Assembly: GCA_964373675.1 (NCBI GenBank)
Contig: CAYJVO010000028.1
Location: forward strand, 1 to 7,474
Length of the DNA: 7,474 bases
Reading direction: 5' to 3'
DNA from: CAYHXN01 sp964373675
GTDB taxonomy: Bacteria > Patescibacteriota > Minisyncoccia > UBA6257 > WO2-44-18
A program made the translations under genes and the position numbers. The notes under the pieces were generated by a model, which had not been told where the DNA came from, did not search any database, and saw nothing but the letters and a program-made list of their open reading frames with translations. Each line of letters begins with the position of its first letter. Positions within the stretch are counted from its first letter, which is position 1. Of this stretch, positions 6,201 through 7,474 are shown piece after piece.

Positions 6201-7474
6201 GGGGACGCGGATAACTTGAGCTTGGTTTCTTAAGTCATCGTCATAATAGGTGTGCTCAAAGCTGGTGGTAACCCTAATCCGAACATTGGTGCCGTCGCTT
6301 AAGATTCCTTGCACTGTTTTAAATTCATAAAAGCCGATCGCTCCCCAAGGACTGCTGGAAGCATTGACGGTGTTAGTGGCAGCGGATTCCATCTGGATAA
6401 TCAGAATCTCGTCGCCTGCGGCAAGCCAGGTGACTGAAGTCGTCGCCACATAAACTAAATCTTGACCGGCCCTAACAGTGGTCGGAAGTTCCGCTCCGCT
6501 GGCGGAAAGGCCGATATCCGCCGCATAGCAAGTCGGGCCGGTAACGCTGGTTTGGCCGCTGGTTTCCGGAATATCTGTTTGGGTGCAATCCCATTCGGAA
6601 GTGCCGGCAGAGATAGTTGGGCGGTCAGCGTCATTTGCCAAAGTAACCGATCCGTCAGCGCCATCGCCGTTATCTAAAACTTCTGTTTGGAATCGTCCCC
6701 GAATTTTGCCATCGGCATCTTCAAAGTAAATACTGCCGGTTGAAGTTGCGCCAAGACCGCTGCCGGAAGCTCGGAGTCTTAAAGTATTATTTCCGGTCGC
6801 TGAAATTGCATCATTGAAATAAGAGGTTGAGGTTGCCAGTAAATGACCGACGGTGGTCGTGCCGTCAACTAAGAGATCGCCTTCAATGCCTAATGTGGCG
6901 CCCGGAGAAGTACTGCCAAGACCAAGATTACCGCCTGCGGAAGTTAGGGTAGAAGTTGCGCTGCCGGTGCCAAGGTTTATATCACCTCCGCTAAATGACG
7001 CATCGCCTTCTAAAACAAGATCGCTAGTGCTGGTAATAAAGTTAAGTGAAACATTGGCTTCGCCAGCCGGACTGCTATCCACGTCAAAGTGAGGACCGAA
7101 GAAATCTATGGTGGTGGCAGCCCCATCGATGGTTACATCGGCTTCTTGGATAGTAGAGACACCGGCGCCGGCGGAGGTCGCGTCTTCGCCGCAAACTAAG
7201 TACCCCCCTTCATCGGTGTCTACGGTGCTTCCGCCGGTACAATTAGTTAGTTCTCCAACTCGAATCCGAGTGGCATAAAGCGCGCCGGGAGTAACGGTGG
7301 CGGAATTACCAATACTCAAACCGCCGCTAATATAGGCACTGCCTGACACAGTCAATTGGGCGCTGGTGCCTGGCGAAGAGGTGCCGACAGTAATTGTCGT
7401 AGTGGCGTTGAATGAAGAAGCGGTGGAGGTTCCTTCAATATTGAGATTTCCTCCAAAGATACCGTCTCCTCCTA
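3216..7474 (-). CDS. Giant glycine-rich cell-surface protein, C-terminal 1,418 residues (N-terminus beyond the right edge)
   Basis: The minus-strand frame runs from the right edge to a TAG at 3216-3218. The apparent TTG start at 7353-7355 is internal: codons upstream (GGNLNIEGTSTASSF) continue the same repeats. Order of regions: beta-solenoid-like, tail-fibre-type repeats (7474-6600; ATSTSYFNDAIS, GSTSPGATLGIEGDL); a module with AGDEILIIQME and AQVIRVPNWSSLTV ending in GGILAFRV (6480-6080); a glycine-rich region with runs of G (about 5980-4960); a segment resembling the peptidase-G2/intramolecular-chaperone domain of phage tail fibres (4845-4430; ADVSERYPVMDSLIEPGDVV, GRVPVKV, PGDYLTSS); a linker; a DUF5011/HYR-like Ig domain (3712-3450; EPPVIQLNG, YSDLGASVTDN, AVDQAGN); and a Pro/Glu-rich tail. 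I saw no C-terminal membrane helix or LPXTG. The six cysteines found fall in three close pairs, suiting an exported protein. It is probably an adhesin; the target is unknown. Confidence 0.85.
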   Translation of the reverse strand, partial: GGDGIFGGNLNIEGTSTASSFNATTTITVGTSSPGTSAQLTVSGSAYISGGLSIGNSATVTPGALYATRIRVGELTNCTGGSTVDTDEGGYLVCGEDATSAGAGVSTIQEADVTIDGAATTIDFFGPHFDVDSSPAGEANVSLNFITSTSDLVLEGDASFSGGDINLGTGSATSTLTSAGGNLGLGSTSPGATLGIEGDLLVDGTTTVGHLLATSTSYFNDAISATGNNTLRLRASGSGLGATSTGSIYFEDADGKIRGRFQTEVLDNGDGADGSVTLANDADRPTISAGTSEWDCTQTDIPETSGQTSVTGPTCYAADIGLSASGAELPTTVRAGQDLVYVATTSVTWLAAGDEILIIQMESAATNTVNASSSPWGAIGFYEFKTVQGILSDGTNVRIRVTTSFEHTYYDDDLRNQAQVIRVPNWSSLTVSNGASLTVSRYSTSTYDAADPKGGDGTGGILAFRVSNTLTLNGQKSINVSGMGFMGALASSSVATYKTGGSGGTGGEGGINLEGNATPTGTTTLAGYLGEGGYTGNGPGAGGGGSGGMPGMGTLGDSGASAPAGGGGGGGAGGGGAGGSYGLPAIQGINGAQGGNGGGGVIITAVTNAQGGPGGIGGDGGQPATSSPFMPRDLSRITIGSGGGSGGGGGGGGGGGSADVLGGNGGNGGNGGRGGNGGGSIMIFANALSVDVAADNAIIANGEAGENGIAGDAGAAGGAGTTDGPGGGGGGGAGGPGGGGAGGAIWIKTGTLTFPTNVPNEPWLAATSTGGVMAAGGAGGNGDEATDDGGGGGGGGGCPGGTGGGSTAVTAPQGAYPGTYGGTSDNCSSGSPGTTGFIRIDYNSLNSPYRGLIVPTPVFMVTNNYGQLHAGAVNTVSADVSERYPVMDSLIEPGDVVRISSSIAGGLDSLRSSAYVEKSAKPYDDRLVGVISTEPGLELGKDDFSNQPTRPVGILGRVPVKVTDENGPIQPGDYLTSSATKPGFAMKATRSGMVIGKALGEHSFGVGTVMVFLNPGYHPISWAIELNDDLPDGQLQGMASGTPNTFSINQKGSGDILNLQENGDSRFLFKNDGSLEINNRTDDDPTKRIVVVKSNDSEVFKINARGDVALKGVIIVENNSFAGSIVTDENGLADVNFGYHLGTGKPSVQLTAEAGDDDDNYNNDKLVLAQISKFFQDEAKNYTGFRIKAAEIPSGQAAASTTIHYFVIAKQGGYWSSTTTPIKVVTPEELASTTVKIVVVESPSGDTSFDSAQDKEPPVIQLNGLNPTEIEVGSTYSDLGASVTDNVDQNLGYKVSLDGGPEIYPNELTLDTSTAGEHTIIYVAVDQAGNRGTATRTVRVIAPALRSLTLPSETLREGRGEGGSDSAAISPPPEPTPAPALEPTAEPVPEPTPTPAPASEPEPTPPAPTEPPSSELAP
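3385..3448 (-). repeat. In-frame dispersed-repeat insertion in the surface protein tail
   Basis: AAGGTTTCGGAGGGCA (3409-3424) recurs 20 nt later as AAGGCTTCGGAGGGCA (3429-3444), and CCTT-CACGC-AAGG (3400-3412) forms a small hairpin beside them. The segment encodes LRSLTLPSETLREGRGEGGS, which interrupts the change from the Ig-like domain (VRVIAPA) to the Pro-rich tail (PPPEPTPAPA). Similar CCTCCGAAGC repeats are, from memory, scattered in many CPR genomes. Confidence 0.5.
3708..3731 (-). repeat. In-frame dispersed repeat encoding SFDSAQDK
   Basis: On the minus strand the core is TCCTTCGACTCCGCTCAGGA, an imperfect inverted repeat (TCCT/AGGA ends), followed by TAAA. It encodes SFDSAQDK between the linker (VVVESPSGDT) and the Ig-like domain (EPPVIQLNG). 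This core belongs, from memory, to a widely dispersed CCTTCGAC...CTCAGG repeat type in bacterial genomes. Confidence 0.45.

Noticed and set aside
7353..7355. TTG as the start of the giant surface protein
   Set aside because: The frame remains open to the right edge, and the upstream codons continue the same Gly/Ser/Thr repeat style, so the true start is outside the window.

Overview
The window looks like a stretch of a Candidate Phyla Radiation genome (Patescibacteria, probably Parcubacteria), assembled from short reads. The clues are protein families typical of that group: an exported fibronectin-III protein, a very large glycine-rich surface protein with a tail-fibre-like maturation domain, a small single-pass membrane protein, and a Y1/REP-associated transposase. 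Several genes also have -10 boxes so close to the start codon that transcripts would be leaderless. This assignment is from memory of the families; no search was run.

Layout. 1-520 (minus): the N-terminal part of an exported fibronectin-III-like protein, cut by the left edge. 551-578: a perfect 11-bp hairpin. 614-1036 (minus): a small membrane-anchored protein with its own promoter. 1105-1936: a mobile-element island, in which a RAYT-type transposase (1171-1884) sits between inverted copies of a long palindromic REP-like repeat (1105-1148 and 1897-1936). A shorter repeat-like sequence lies inside the transposase reading frame. 2000-3006 (plus): a secreted serine hydrolase of the class A beta-lactamase-like type. 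It is interrupted on paper by 100 Ns, but identical 55-bp sequences on both sides of the Ns show the gap is a scaffolding artefact. Its C-terminus looks truncated. 3015-3143 (minus): a 42-residue fragment resembling the N-terminus of a membrane glycosyltransferase/TPR protein. 3162-3201: a third REP copy. 3216-7474 (minus): more than 1,400 residues of a glycine-rich surface protein whose N-terminus lies beyond the right edge.

How it fits together. Three of the genes encode exported or surface proteins (fibronectin-III protein, hydrolase, giant glycine-rich protein). The middle has been remodelled around a RAYT and its REP repeats: two neighbouring genes are truncated, and one ends in a 13-base match to the REP flank. 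The glycine-rich protein carries two further short dispersed-repeat insertions in frame. The most interesting signal is the RAYT/REP cassette, with REP-like sequence in its promoter region, in its coding sequence and downstream. I did not find evidence for a wholly unknown system.
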